64,000 nucleotides of DNA from Breoghania corrubedonensis (GTDB lineage: Bacteria > Pseudomonadota > Alphaproteobacteria > Rhizobiales > Stappiaceae), in contig NZ_QAYG01000001.1 in the NCBI RefSeq assembly GCF_003053845.1, positions 1,122,078 to 1,186,077 of the forward strand, read 5' to 3'. Shown here piece after piece: positions 20,261 to 28,484 of the stretch. The notes beneath the pieces are model-generated. The model did no database searches, had not been told where the DNA came from, and saw only the letters and a list, made by a program, of their open reading frames with translations. Within the stretch, counting starts at the first letter, position 1, and every line of letters starts with the position of its first letter. A program made the translations under genes and the position numbers.

Positions 20261-20641
20261 TCAGACCCCGAAGCTGATCTTGAGAAGCGCAAAGACCGAG
20301 GCCAGCGCGACGATCGTGCAGAAGAAGATGTTGGCCATCAGCCAGATGACCTTGGCCATCTCGCCCTGAACGTAGTCCTCGAGGATGATCTGCATGCCGA
20401 GCTTCATGTGATAGACCACCGAAAGGATGGCGAGCAGCATGAAGACGGTGACGACCGGAGATCCGAGAACCGCGACGGCGGTGGCGTGATCGGCGCCCTG
20501 CAGCGAGATCAGCAGAACGACGAAGAAGATGGTCAGCGGCACATTGGCGACCGCCGTCAGGCGCTGGTGCCAGAAATGGGCGGTGCCTTCGCGGGCGGAG
20601 CCGAGCCCGCGGACCTGGCTGAGGGGCGTACGCATGCTCAT
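20261..20641 (-). CDS. sdhD: Succinate dehydrogenase hydrophobic membrane anchor subunit
   Basis: 126-residue membrane anchor with three predicted transmembrane helices (about 28-50, 58-80, 97-120). Together with SdhC it holds haem b and the quinone site; the [16 protein letters not shown] block carries the haem-ligand histidine and the conserved Asp-Tyr of the family. N-terminal [20 protein letters not shown] is the typical alphaproteobacterial start; the ATG two codons later is equally possible. 19 bases after sdhC, 4 bases before sdhA. Confidence 0.95.
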   Translation of the reverse strand: MSMRTPLSQVRGLGSAREGTAHFWHQRLTAVANVPLTIFFVVLLISLQGADHATAVAVLGSPVVTVFMLLAILSVVYHMKLGMQIILEDYVQGEMAKVIWLMANIFFCTIVALASVFALLKISFGV

Positions 20642-20660
20642 GAGCTGGGTCCTTTGCGTG

Positions 20661-21059
20661 TCAGGCGACGGCGAGAACGATGATCCACACCACGACGGTG
20701 AGGAGGATCGAGCCGATGACGTTGGCGAGAGCGATCTTGTCGCGGGTTCCCTTCTCCATGCCGCGCGCGGTATCCCAGAGGAAATGGCGCAGGCCGCCGA
20801 GGAGGTGGAACATCAACGCCCAGGTGAAGCCGAACAGCACCAGATAGCCGATGATGGATCCGAACAGACCGGAGACGAAATCGTAATAGGCGGGCCCGCT
20901 GGCGACGGCAACCAGCCACCAGGCCACGAGAAGCATGCCGAAATAAAGCGCTGCGCCGGTGATCCGTTGCAGGATCGACGTGACCATCGTCAGGATCGGC
21001 TTGTAAATCTGGAGATGAGGCGATAGCGGCCGGACGGCCTTGACGTCGGATTGCGACAT
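20661..21059 (-). CDS. sdhC: Succinate dehydrogenase cytochrome b556 subunit
   Basis: 132-residue first gene of the operon. It has RPLSPHLQIYKP and SILQRITGAALYFG, the SdhC signature with the quinone-site Ser/Arg, and HLLGGLRHFLWDTARGM with the haem histidine; three transmembrane helices. A 12-base palindrome GCTTACGTAAGC lies 16 bases before the ATG. Transcription is expected to run from here through sdhD, sdhA, the FkbM gene and sdhB to the terminator. Confidence 0.96.
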   Translation of the reverse strand: MSQSDVKAVRPLSPHLQIYKPILTMVTSILQRITGAALYFGMLLVAWWLVAVASGPAYYDFVSGLFGSIIGYLVLFGFTWALMFHLLGGLRHFLWDTARGMEKGTRDKIALANVIGSILLTVVVWIIVLAVA

Positions 21060-21074
21060 ACAAAGATCCTTTCC

Positions 21075-21092
21075 GCTTACGTAAGCGTAAGC
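21075..21092. promoter_or_regulatory. GCTTACGTAAGC palindrome upstream of sdhC (candidate operator)
   Basis: A perfect 12-base palindrome at 21075-21086, extended by CGTAAGC to give two overlapping GTAAGC units. It begins 16 bases upstream of the sdhC start, the same placement as the TTTACGTAAA site in front of mdh (8305-8321). The spacing suggests a repressor site overlapping the transcription start, or a site acting on the leader. The factor is unknown. Confidence 0.45.
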
Positions 21093-21308
21093 AAATTCAG
21101 GATTATTTCGCTGGTCGTTCTAGCCCCATAGTACGCGCACGTCAAAGCCTGCGTTCGTCTTAGGCGAACATTCTCCGAATTCGCGCGTCCTCGGGGCGCC
21201 TTGAAACCTTACCTCGCGGATCGGGGGATTCGCACGATCCGCACAAACCCGCAGGCTCGCGCGGGTTACCAAGGGGCGCAAGAATAACCGTCCGCGAGCC
21301 CCAAAGCC

Positions 21309-21983
21309 TTACCTTAGCGGAATACGACCGGAAATGCGCTTTTGCAGGTGAACCATCAAGACCGTGCCGAAAATCGGCGCCAGCAGGTTGACGATGGGAA
21401 TCGCCAGGACGCACGCAACGATCAGGCCTGCCACGAAGACTTCCGCGCCGTGTGCCTTGCGAAGGCGCTTCGCATCCGCGGGAGTCATGAACCGCATGGC
21501 GGCGAATTCGAAATATTCGCGCCCGATCAGGTAGCCGTTGACCAGAAAGAACGCGACGACGTTGACGCCCGGGATCAGCAGCAGGAAGAGCGCGATGATA
21601 TTGCCGAGAATGACGATACCGAGAAACTTGACCGACAAGAGCACCGAGGGGATCAGCGGCATCGGGCGACCCGGCGGATCTTCCCGATAATCCGCCCGCT
21701 CGACCTTCTCCGCGATTTCGTCCTGATAGAGGGCGACGAAGACGGTGGCGACGGGCGCGATCAGAAAGCCGAGACCGATGAAGGCGCCGATGCCGGTCAC
21801 AACGCTGAAGGCCGTATCCGCCCAGGGGTAGGCGGATATGTCGACCAGATACGTCACCGCCCATTCGATGGCGAGCCAGATGACGACCAGCAGCGCGATC
21901 GTGATGCCGAGCGACTTCCACAGGATGGCGCGGAAGGGCTGCGAAAGGACTTGCGCGATGGAGCGCATGGCAAGGGAGAGCAT
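21309..21983 (-). CDS. EI24/CysZ-like multispanning membrane protein
   Basis: 224-residue inner membrane protein with about four to five transmembrane segments (around 20-45, 60-85, 115-140, 180-205). The sequence (ALSQPFRAILWKSL-type N-terminus, GIGAFIGLGFLIAPVATVFVAL, NGYLIGREYFEFAAMR, then the RLRKAHGAEVFVAGL block) is that of the EI24-domain family, which includes the sulfate permease CysZ. A sulfate role is not supported by neighbours. The ATG at 21983 is the preferred start; the frame is open for 30 further codons upstream but with a non-membrane, non-conserved sequence. Confidence 0.85.
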   Translation of the reverse strand: MLSLAMRSIAQVLSQPFRAILWKSLGITIALLVVIWLAIEWAVTYLVDISAYPWADTAFSVVTGIGAFIGLGFLIAPVATVFVALYQDEIAEKVERADYREDPPGRPMPLIPSVLLSVKFLGIVILGNIIALFLLLIPGVNVVAFFLVNGYLIGREYFEFAAMRFMTPADAKRLRKAHGAEVFVAGLIVACVLAIPIVNLLAPIFGTVLMVHLQKRISGRIPLR

Positions 21984-22103
21984 TCGGGACCCGTCATCGG
22001 AGAAAGATGTCAGGTTCACATAGGGGGCGGCATGCCCGCGCACAAGCGCGAAGGCCGCGGGCGCGCCCGCCACATTCGCGCAATACGGGGATAGCAGACG
22101 GGC

Positions 22104-23027
22104 TCAGTTCCGTGCGTACTGGCCGAGGTTCGAGGGCAGAATCAGTTCGTAGGGCACCCAGTCGTAGAGCTGGGCGAAGTCGCCCTTCGCCATCACGACC
22201 GCATCCTTGACCGCCTGCTCCGCCTGTCTTGGCGCACTTTGAAGCAGGGAAACCTCGAGATTGCCGGCCTTCATCTCGTCAAGAGCGGCCGGCGTGCCAT
22301 CGACCCCGCCGATCACAACCGCATCCAGCGAAACCCCTGCCTTTTCATAGGCGCGGATGGCGCCGATCGCCATCTCGTCGTTGTTGGCGGCGATGACGTC
22401 GATGCGCGTGCCCCTGGAGAGCAGGCCGGCAATGATCGTTTCTGCCTTTTCCCGGCTCCAGTCGCCCGTCTCCTCGTGAACCACGGTCAGACCCGGGTTC
22501 TGGGCGAGCACTTCCTTGGCCCCTCGCGTGCGGCCCTTGGCGGCGGGATGGGAGTCCGCGCCACGCAGGATCACGACGTTGCCCTTGCCGCCGGCGAGCT
22601 CGGCCAGCATGCGCATCTGCGCGCGACCCGCGACCAGTTCGTTGGAGGACACGATGGCGACATTGCCGGGAAAGGAGATCTGCGGCGGGGTGCGGTTGAC
22701 GTAAACGAGCGGCACCTTCGCATCGGCCATCATCTGGTTCACGGTTTCCGTGACATCGTCATCAACCGGCTGGAAGATGATCGCGCCGACGCCGTCGGCC
22801 AGGAAGGTACGGATCTGGTCCAGCTGAACGTCGCGTTTGTCGTCCGCGATCACGATCTTCAGGTTCACGCCGTCCATCTTGTCGGCCGTGTCCTCAAGCG
22901 CCGTGCGCAGCAGCGCGAGAAAACCCTTGTCCAGATGCGCCATCGCGACGCCAACCTCGGTCGCGCCCGCGGGAACGGCGCCGAAGCCCAAAAGCGCGGT
23001 GACGAGGATGCACAACCGTTTCATCAT
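22104..23027 (-). CDS. Periplasmic sugar-binding protein (RbsB/LacI-type fold), orphan, paired with chemoreceptor
   Basis: 307-residue exported protein with a Sec signal (MKRLCILVTALLGFGAVPAGA, with a further Met before it) and the type-1 periplasmic binding fold of ribose/galactose-binding proteins: GVAMAHLDKGFLALLRTAL, VGAIIFQPVDDDVTETVN, VVILRGADSHPAAKGRTRGA, DVIAANNDEMAIGAIRAYEKAG and VVIGGVDGTPAALDEMKAG. No ABC permease or ATPase gene is adjacent. It lies 40 bases downstream of the chemoreceptor gene on the same strand and is probably co-transcribed with it, so it may present a sugar to the receptor as RbsB and MglB do to Trg in E. coli. The ligand is not known. Confidence 0.9.
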   Translation of the reverse strand: MMKRLCILVTALLGFGAVPAGATEVGVAMAHLDKGFLALLRTALEDTADKMDGVNLKIVIADDKRDVQLDQIRTFLADGVGAIIFQPVDDDVTETVNQMMADAKVPLVYVNRTPPQISFPGNVAIVSSNELVAGRAQMRMLAELAGGKGNVVILRGADSHPAAKGRTRGAKEVLAQNPGLTVVHEETGDWSREKAETIIAGLLSRGTRIDVIAANNDEMAIGAIRAYEKAGVSLDAVVIGGVDGTPAALDEMKAGNLEVSLLQSAPRQAEQAVKDAVVMAKGDFAQLYDWVPYELILPSNLGQYARN

Positions 23028-23067
23028 GCCATATCTCCTAAAATCGTGGTCGATCCGCGTCGGGCCG

Positions 23068-24744
23068 TCAGGCCGCGCGCACCGTCGCCAGAAACTTGCG
23101 CATCTCCGAACGCAACCGTTCGGCCTGGGTCGCCAGCTCGTTGGCGGATTCGTTCACCTGCGCCGCGGCACTGGCGGATTGCTGGGCAGCGGAGGAGACG
23201 TAGGCGATCGTGCTTGTCACCTCCTGGGTGCCGGTCGAGGCCTGATGGATGTTTGCGGCGACTTCCGACGTCGTGCGGCCCTGGGTCTCGATCGCGTCGA
23301 AGATCGAGGACGAGATCTCGCTCATTTCCGTGATCGTGCGGCCGATGCCGCCGATCGCGTTGGTCGCGTCCTCGCTTGAGGTCTGCATGGAGCCGATCTG
23401 CACGGAAATCTCGGCAGTCGCCTTGGCGGTCTGCTCGGCGAGCCCCTTCACTTCCTGGGCGACGACGGCGAACCCCTTGCCAGCTTCCCCGGCCCGCGCG
23501 GCCTCGATCGTCGCGTTGAGCGCCAGCAGGTTGGTTTGCGCGGCGATCTCGTCGATCAGGCCGATGATCGCGCCGATCTTCTCCGCGTCGGTACGCAGGC
23601 CCGTCATGCGGTCGTTGGTGTGGTTGGCTTCCTCGACCGCGCGCGAAGCGACGCTGGTGGAGTGTTGCACGCGCTGGCCGATTTCCCCCGCGGAGGAGGA
23701 AAGGATCTCGATCGCCGCCGCCACGGTCTGCACATTCTGGGCGGCCTGCTCTGCCGATGAGGCGACCAGGGAGCATTGCGCGTTGGTCTGATCGGAGGCT
23801 TCCGTAAGCGTGCCGACGGTGGCCTGCAGTTCGGTCGCGGCCGAAGCGACCATTTCGACCACCTCGCCGACCGCGGACTCGAACCCGTCGGCCAGCGCGA
23901 TCATCTCCTGCTTGCGCTTCGTCGTGTTCTGCTCCTCAAGCCGCACCTGCTCCTCGCGCAGCCGCTCCGCCGCCGCCATTCCATCCTTGAAGATCAGGAT
24001 GGCACCCGCCATTGAGCCGATCTCGTCGCCACGCTCTGTGCCCGGTACTTCGGTATCCATCTTGTTCTCGGCCAGAGCGCGCATTGCCGCGGTGATCTGC
24101 GTGATCGGACGCGAGACGCTGCGGATGTTGAGCCATGCGACCAAAAGGCCGGAGAGAACGATGACCGCGAGCGCGACGAGCACGCTGGTGCGCGATGCCG
24201 CGCTGATTTCGCTGGCGCTGTCTGCCGTCGCGGCGGCGCGCCGCTCACGGTAGTCGAGCATCGTCTTGGTCGCCGTGTAGAAGGCCGTCGCATCCTTGCG
24301 CAGGTCGTTCATCAGAACGCGGTTCGCGAGTTCCCTCTGACCGGCATTGTCGAGGACCGTCACTTCCTCGGCCACAGCAAGAAAGTGTTGCCACGCGTCT
24401 TTCAGTTCCGTCGCCAGGCGTTCCTCCTCCGGCGTGGAGATCTGCTTGGCAAACCGGCTCCAGGCGGCGGAGAAGTTGAGGCGGGCCTGGGAAAGTTCCT
24501 TCTCGAGGTCGGGATCCGCCTCGCCGGCGAAGTGCCGCAGGATCTCGTAGGCGTTAAGCTGCTGACTGAGGCGCGCCATGTCGCCCAGCGTGGATACGCC
24601 ATCGAATTCCGAGGCGAGGGCCGACGTCCTCTGCGTGACGCCGTCGAGCCGCTGAAGCGCGAAAACGCCCAGCGCGACAACGAAAATGAGAATCAGCCCG
24701 TAGCTGACGAAAAGACGCGCCCGTATCGAAAGCTTGTTCATCAC
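23068..24744 (-). CDS. Methyl-accepting chemotaxis protein
   Basis: 558-residue transmembrane chemoreceptor. Order: TM1 (about 10-30), a periplasmic helical bundle (about 31-186) of the four-helix type, TM2 (about 187-206), a HAMP domain (about 207-260), and a long cytoplasmic coiled-coil signalling domain ending near 556. The tip that contacts CheA/CheW is [20 protein letters not shown], followed by [20 protein letters not shown]. The small helical sensor has room to interact with a binding protein, and the next gene encodes one. No C-terminal CheR-binding pentapeptide (xWxxF) is present. A 10-base inverted repeat lies about 80-100 bases upstream in an AT-rich promoter region. Confidence 0.96.
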   Translation of the reverse strand: MMNKLSIRARLFVSYGLILIFVVALGVFALQRLDGVTQRTSALASEFDGVSTLGDMARLSQQLNAYEILRHFAGEADPDLEKELSQARLNFSAAWSRFAKQISTPEEERLATELKDAWQHFLAVAEEVTVLDNAGQRELANRVLMNDLRKDATAFYTATKTMLDYRERRAAATADSASEISAASRTSVLVALAVIVLSGLLVAWLNIRSVSRPITQITAAMRALAENKMDTEVPGTERGDEIGSMAGAILIFKDGMAAAERLREEQVRLEEQNTTKRKQEMIALADGFESAVGEVVEMVASAATELQATVGTLTEASDQTNAQCSLVASSAEQAAQNVQTVAAAIEILSSSAGEIGQRVQHSTSVASRAVEEANHTNDRMTGLRTDAEKIGAIIGLIDEIAAQTNLLALNATIEAARAGEAGKGFAVVAQEVKGLAEQTAKATAEISVQIGSMQTSSEDATNAIGGIGRTITEMSEISSSIFDAIETQGRTTSEVAANIHQASTGTQEVTSTIAYVSSAAQQSASAAAQVNESANELATQAERLRSEMRKFLATVRAA

Positions 24745-24822
24745 CAGGTCCTGAAGATCGACATATCACCGAAGTCACGATGCACCGTTCGAAAACTGAC
24801 AAGTATTCGTTAATTTATCATT

Positions 24823-24847
24823 GTATATAGTATTACTTACTATATAC
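24823..24847. promoter_or_regulatory. Perfect inverted repeat in chemoreceptor promoter region
   Basis: GTATATAGTA and TACTATATAC are perfect 10-base arms with a 5-base spacer, inside a very AT-rich stretch (about 24790-24885). It lies 79-103 bases upstream of the chemoreceptor ATG (24744). Likely a promoter with a dyad operator; a plain AT-rich promoter is the alternative. Confidence 0.45.
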
Positions 24848-25303
24848 GCATTAGAAAAATTTGATTCTTTACTTAAATTGCACGAAACCGGAATGCGCGA
24901 GCCGGGATTTCCGGCATCCCGGGTTCTGTTCGGCGCGCGCAGGCCGGCCTTGCGGCGGCCGGGTTGAATTTCTCCCAACAAATCGCTGGCAAAATGCGCC
25001 CGTGTCGGTCATATTCCGCGCGCATTCGGGACCCATATGGTTCCTGCCATTGATCGCGGCCTGCCATAGGCAGCCGGCGATCGTTTCCCGGCGAACCGGA
25101 AGAAGCCGTTTCCCTGACAAGGGCCGCGCGTTGTTCTCCCCCGCCAGACCGTGCTGGACGACATCCCGGCACAGGCCTGGGGTTTTGCCGCAGGACCCCC
25201 GATCCGGCGCGAGCCGGTCGGTGTCCTATCCTCAATCCGGAGGCGCACAGAGCGACGGGTACGCCCGCCTCGCGCCTCCCCAGTGACCGAAGAAGGAAAG
25301 CCG
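24848..25303. other. Gap upstream of rpsO
   Basis: About 455 bases between the chemoreceptor promoter region and rpsO. No credible gene found on either strand. In many Hyphomicrobiales rbfA-truB would sit directly upstream of rpsO; they do not here. The rpsO promoter must lie in this stretch but no clear -35/-10 pair stands out. Confidence 0.5.
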
Positions 25304-25573
25304 ATGTCGATCACACCTGAACGCAAGCAGGAACTGATCAAGGAATACGCCACCAAAGACGGTGATACCGGATCCGCCGAGGTCCAGGTCGCCGTTCTCA
25401 CGGAGCGCATCACCAACCTGACCGAGCACTTCAAGACCCACGCCAAGGACAACCATTCCCGTCGTGGCCTTCTGAAGATGGTCAGCCAGCGCCGTCACCT
25501 GCTCGATTATGTCAAGGGCAAGAGCGAAGAGCGCTACCAGAGCCTGATTCAGCGGCTCGGATTGCGCCGCTAG
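25304..25573 (+). CDS. rpsO: 30S ribosomal protein S15
   Basis: 89-residue primary 16S rRNA-binding protein that helps nucleate the platform of the small subunit. [56 protein letters not shown] and a closing LIQRLGLRR are the invariant blocks. The ATG at 25304 follows AGAAGGAAAG; a frame extension upstream is not coding. pnp follows on the same strand after a hairpin-rich 344-base gap, the standard rpsO-pnp pairing. Confidence 0.98.
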   Translation: MSITPERKQELIKEYATKDGDTGSAEVQVAVLTERITNLTEHFKTHAKDNHSRRGLLKMVSQRRHLLDYVKGKSEERYQSLIQRLGLRR

Positions 25574-25592
25574 AGCCGCATGACACAATGAG

Positions 25593-25742
25593 GCAGCGGG
25601 CCATGTGCCCGCTGCGTTCGTATCCGGTCCCGGAAACCGGCGGCGCAGGAAACCCTGCCTCGCCGTAGTCCAGGGCTGAACCCGGAGGGCCATGGGGCGA
25701 GATCGCCGGATGCTTTTCACTCACGTTTCGCGTGCGAAAAGC
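25593..25742 (+). promoter_or_regulatory. Hairpin-rich rpsO-pnp intergenic leader
   Basis: Two inverted repeats lie in the 344-base rpsO-pnp gap (25574-25917). The first is perfect, GCAGCGGGC / GCCCGCTGC with a 5-base loop (25593-25615) and no U-tract. The second has GCTTTTC / GAAAAGC outer arms and an inner CACG/CGTG stem (25712-25742). In E. coli the same interval holds the RNase III site through which Pnp controls its own mRNA; a similar use is plausible here. The rest of the gap shows no gene. Confidence 0.5.
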
Positions 25743-25917
25743 TTCTTGCCGTCTTGCCCATGGCTCGTCTGAGACCCGGATCGGAACGCCCCTCAGGGAG
25801 CGCGCCGGTGCGGACTTGAGAGGAACCGACCGGCAGGCACAGCCGCGGCGAGGCCGCGGCGATCCGGTCGCATTCAGGGGCACCCCGACAGGGGCCCTCC
25901 TGGAAAGGACAAGCTAT

Positions 25918-28035
25918 ATGTTTGATATTCAACGCGAAGAAATCGAGTGGGGCGGCCGCCCGCTGATCCTGGAGACGGGCAAGGTCGCCCGCCAGGCCGA
26001 CGGCGCCGTGATGGCGTCCTACGGCGAGAGCAAGGTGCTGGCCACCGTCGTCTCCGCCAAGCAGCCCAAGCCCGGCTTCGACTTCTTTCCGCTGACCGTG
26101 AACTACCAGGAAAAGGCGTTCGCGGCCGGCAAGATTCCCGGCGGCTTCTTCAAGCGCGAAGGCCGTCCGAGCGAGAACGAGACACTGGTCTCGCGGCTGA
26201 TCGACCGTCCGATCCGCCCGCTCTTCGCCGAAGGCTACAAGAACGAGACACAGGTCATCATCACCGTTCTCTCCCATGACCTGGAGAACAACCCGGACAT
26301 CCTCGCGATGGTCGCGGCCTCTGCCGCGCTGACGCTTTCCGGCGTTCCGTTCATGGGCCCGATCGGCGGCGCGCGTGTCGGCTATGTCGACGGCGAATAC
26401 GTGCTGAACCCGATGACCGACGACATGCCGGACAGCAAGCTCGACCTGATCGTCGCCGGCACGGCCGACGCGGTTCTGATGGTCGAGTCGGAAGCGCAGG
26501 AGCTGACCGAGGAAGTCATGCTCGGCGCCGTGATGTTCGGCCACACGCACTTCCAGCCGGTGATCGACGCGATCATCCGTCTTGCCGAAAAGGCCGCCAA
26601 GGAGCCGCGCGACCACGTCGTGCCGTCCCATGACGAGCTCTTCGCCAAGGTCAAGGAGATCGCCGAGGCCGACCTCGCCGCCGCCTTCCTGATCGCCGAC
26701 AAGATCGAGCGTTCGAACAAGGTCAGCGCCGCCAAGGACAAGGTCATGGCCGGCCTGATCGTCGAAGGCGATGCGAACGCGCCGGACAAGAACGTCGTGT
26801 CCGACCTGTTCAAGAAGCTTGAGGCCTCGATCGTTCGCGGCCGCATCCTCAATGAGGGGGCCCGTATCGACGGCCGCGACCTGAAGACGGTGCGTCCGAT
26901 CGTGTCGGAAGTCGGCATCCTGCCGCGCGCCCACGGTTCCGCCCTGTTCACCCGCGGCGAGACCCAGGGTCTCGTGGTGGCGACGCTGGGCACCGGCGAC
27001 GACGAGCAGTTCGTCGACGCGCTGACCGGCACCTACAAAGAACGCTTCATGCTGCACTACAACTTCCCGCCCTACTCCGTGGGCGAGACGGGCCGCATGG
27101 GCTCCCCGGGACGCCGCGAGATCGGCCACGGCAAGCTCGCATGGCGCGCCGTGCATCCGATGCTGCCGGCCCATCACGACTTCCCCTACACGCTGCGCGT
27201 CGTCTCCGAGATCACCGAGTCCAACGGCTCGTCCTCGATGGCGACCGTCTGCGGCACTTCCTTGTCGCTGATGGACGCCGGCGTTCCGCTGACCCGTCCG
27301 GTCGCCGGCATCGCCATGGGCCTCGTGCTCGAGGGTGACAAGTTCGCCGTTCTCTCCGACATTCTCGGCGACGAGGATCACCTCGGCGACATGGACTTCA
27401 AGGTGGCCGGCACGTCGGAAGGCGTCACCGCGCTGCAGATGGACATCAAGATCGCCGGCATCACCGAAGAGATCATGAAGGTCGCGCTGGGCCAGGCCCA
27501 GGAAGGCCGTCTGCATATCCTCGGCGAGATGGGCAAGGCGCTGGGCGAGGCCCGCACCGAGCTCGGCGAGTTCGCGCCGCGCATCGAGGTGATCAAGATC
27601 GCGGTCGACAAGATCCGTGAAGTGATCGGCTCGGGCGGCAAGGTCATCCGCGAGATCGTGGAAAAGACCGGCGCCAAGATCGACATTGCCGATGACGGCA
27701 CCATCAAGGTGGCGTCTTCCGACGGCAAGGCGATCCAGGCGGCGATCAACTGGATCAACTCCATCGCGGCCGAACCGGAAGTGGGCATGATCTACGACGG
27801 CACCGTCGTGAAGACCGTCGATTTCGGCGCCTTCGTCAACTTCTTCGGCGCCAAGGACGGCCTGGTCCACATCTCCCAGCTCGCCCCGCAGAAGGTCGCC
27901 AAGACCACCGACGTGGTCAAGGAAGGCGACAAGGTCAAGGTCAAGCTGATGGGCTTCGACGATCGCGGCAAGGTCCGCCTGTCGATGAAGGTCGTCGACC
28001 AGGAGACCGGCGAGGAGATCAAGCAGGACGCGTGA
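25918..28035 (+). CDS. pnp: Polyribonucleotide nucleotidyltransferase (PNPase)
   Basis: Phosphorolytic 3'-5' exoribonuclease of the RNA degradosome. 705 residues. The start ATG at 25918 ([16 protein letters not shown]) follows GGAAAGGA; the open frame further upstream is not conserved. Order: first RNase PH domain (about 1-220), alpha-helical linker, second RNase PH domain (about 300-540, with [12 protein letters not shown]-type sequence [14 protein letters not shown] and [18 protein letters not shown]), KH domain ([20 protein letters not shown]), S1 domain ([28 protein letters not shown]) to the C-terminus. Followed by a textbook terminator. Confidence 0.98.
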   Translation: MFDIQREEIEWGGRPLILETGKVARQADGAVMASYGESKVLATVVSAKQPKPGFDFFPLTVNYQEKAFAAGKIPGGFFKREGRPSENETLVSRLIDRPIRPLFAEGYKNETQVIITVLSHDLENNPDILAMVAASAALTLSGVPFMGPIGGARVGYVDGEYVLNPMTDDMPDSKLDLIVAGTADAVLMVESEAQELTEEVMLGAVMFGHTHFQPVIDAIIRLAEKAAKEPRDHVVPSHDELFAKVKEIAEADLAAAFLIADKIERSNKVSAAKDKVMAGLIVEGDANAPDKNVVSDLFKKLEASIVRGRILNEGARIDGRDLKTVRPIVSEVGILPRAHGSALFTRGETQGLVVATLGTGDDEQFVDALTGTYKERFMLHYNFPPYSVGETGRMGSPGRREIGHGKLAWRAVHPMLPAHHDFPYTLRVVSEITESNGSSSMATVCGTSLSLMDAGVPLTRPVAGIAMGLVLEGDKFAVLSDILGDEDHLGDMDFKVAGTSEGVTALQMDIKIAGITEEIMKVALGQAQEGRLHILGEMGKALGEARTELGEFAPRIEVIKIAVDKIREVIGSGGKVIREIVEKTGAKIDIADDGTIKVASSDGKAIQAAINWINSIAAEPEVGMIYDGTVVKTVDFGAFVNFFGAKDGLVHISQLAPQKVAKTTDVVKEGDKVKVKLMGFDDRGKVRLSMKVVDQETGEEIKQDA

Positions 28036-28068
28036 TCCGCGCCCGCTGATCGACTGCAAGATACGAAA

Positions 28069-28098
28069 GGCCGGGGTGGCAACGCCCCGGCTTTTTTT
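28069..28098 (+). terminator. Rho-independent terminator of pnp
   Basis: A 9-base-pair stem GCCGGGGTG / CGCCCCGGC (one T-G pair) with a GCAA tetraloop, followed by seven T residues. It begins 34 bases after the pnp stop. Confidence 0.95.
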
Positions 28099-28150
28099 AT
28101 GCGCGTTGAGCCAAGGGGAAAGAAAGAGTAACGCAGGCGCTAGAGCCTAT

Positions 28151-28244
28151 GCCGATCAGATTTACTTAATCTGAGCGGCAAGACTATGCTCAAGGTATCG
28201 ACCTGGAGAGGTTTCTTATCGACCAAGCGATTCCGCTTGGTCGG
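28151..28244. repeat. Double-hairpin intergenic element
   Basis: Two inverted repeats about 60 bases apart: GCCGATCAGATT / AATCTGAGCGGC (28151-28179, one mismatch, 5-base loop) and CGACCAAGCG / CGCTTGGTCG (28220-28243, perfect, ATTC loop). Between pnp and the autotransporter gene. The layout is that of the small interspersed palindromic elements found in Hyphomicrobiales genomes, but only one copy is seen in this window, so the family assignment is inference. Confidence 0.4.
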
Positions 28245-28484
28245 AAGGCACTCTGGCGCGTCATCCGATGTCGGGATTCCGGATCCGCGACCGGCTTCGG
28301 GCTCCGCCTCACTTGTCCGGAATGGCGAAGGGGGCGATTTCTACCCGGACGCCGGTCAAGCCTCAGTGTCGGCTCCGATGGCCCGACAGCCCCCGATATG
28401 GACGCCGGCCGGCACGCACACCCGGCGCCATGCGCCCGTTAGTCGCGCCGCTTCCCGTCGTTGGCTGCGCCGTCCGCCCCCCAC
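28245..28484. other. Non-coding stretch between repeat element and autotransporter gene end
   Basis: About 240 bases downstream of both convergent units (pnp on plus, autotransporter on minus). No gene, RNA or clear minus-strand terminator recognised; short GTCGGGATTCCGGA-type symmetries occur. Confidence 0.5.

Noticed and set aside
17368-20277. A 969-codon open frame on the plus strand
   Set aside because: It lies antisense to sdhB, the FkbM gene and sdhA, all unmistakable. Long antisense frames are common in GC-rich DNA with strong third-position GC.
25717-28059. A 780-codon minus-strand frame opposite pnp
   Set aside because: Shadow of pnp; its Asp/Leu/Val/His-rich composition is what the complement of a GC-rich gene gives.
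28245-28484. Possible second copy of the CGTCAT...ATCCA palindromic repeat
   Set aside because: Only CGTCAT and GTCCGG fragments match the element at 49761; the arms do not pair over any useful length.
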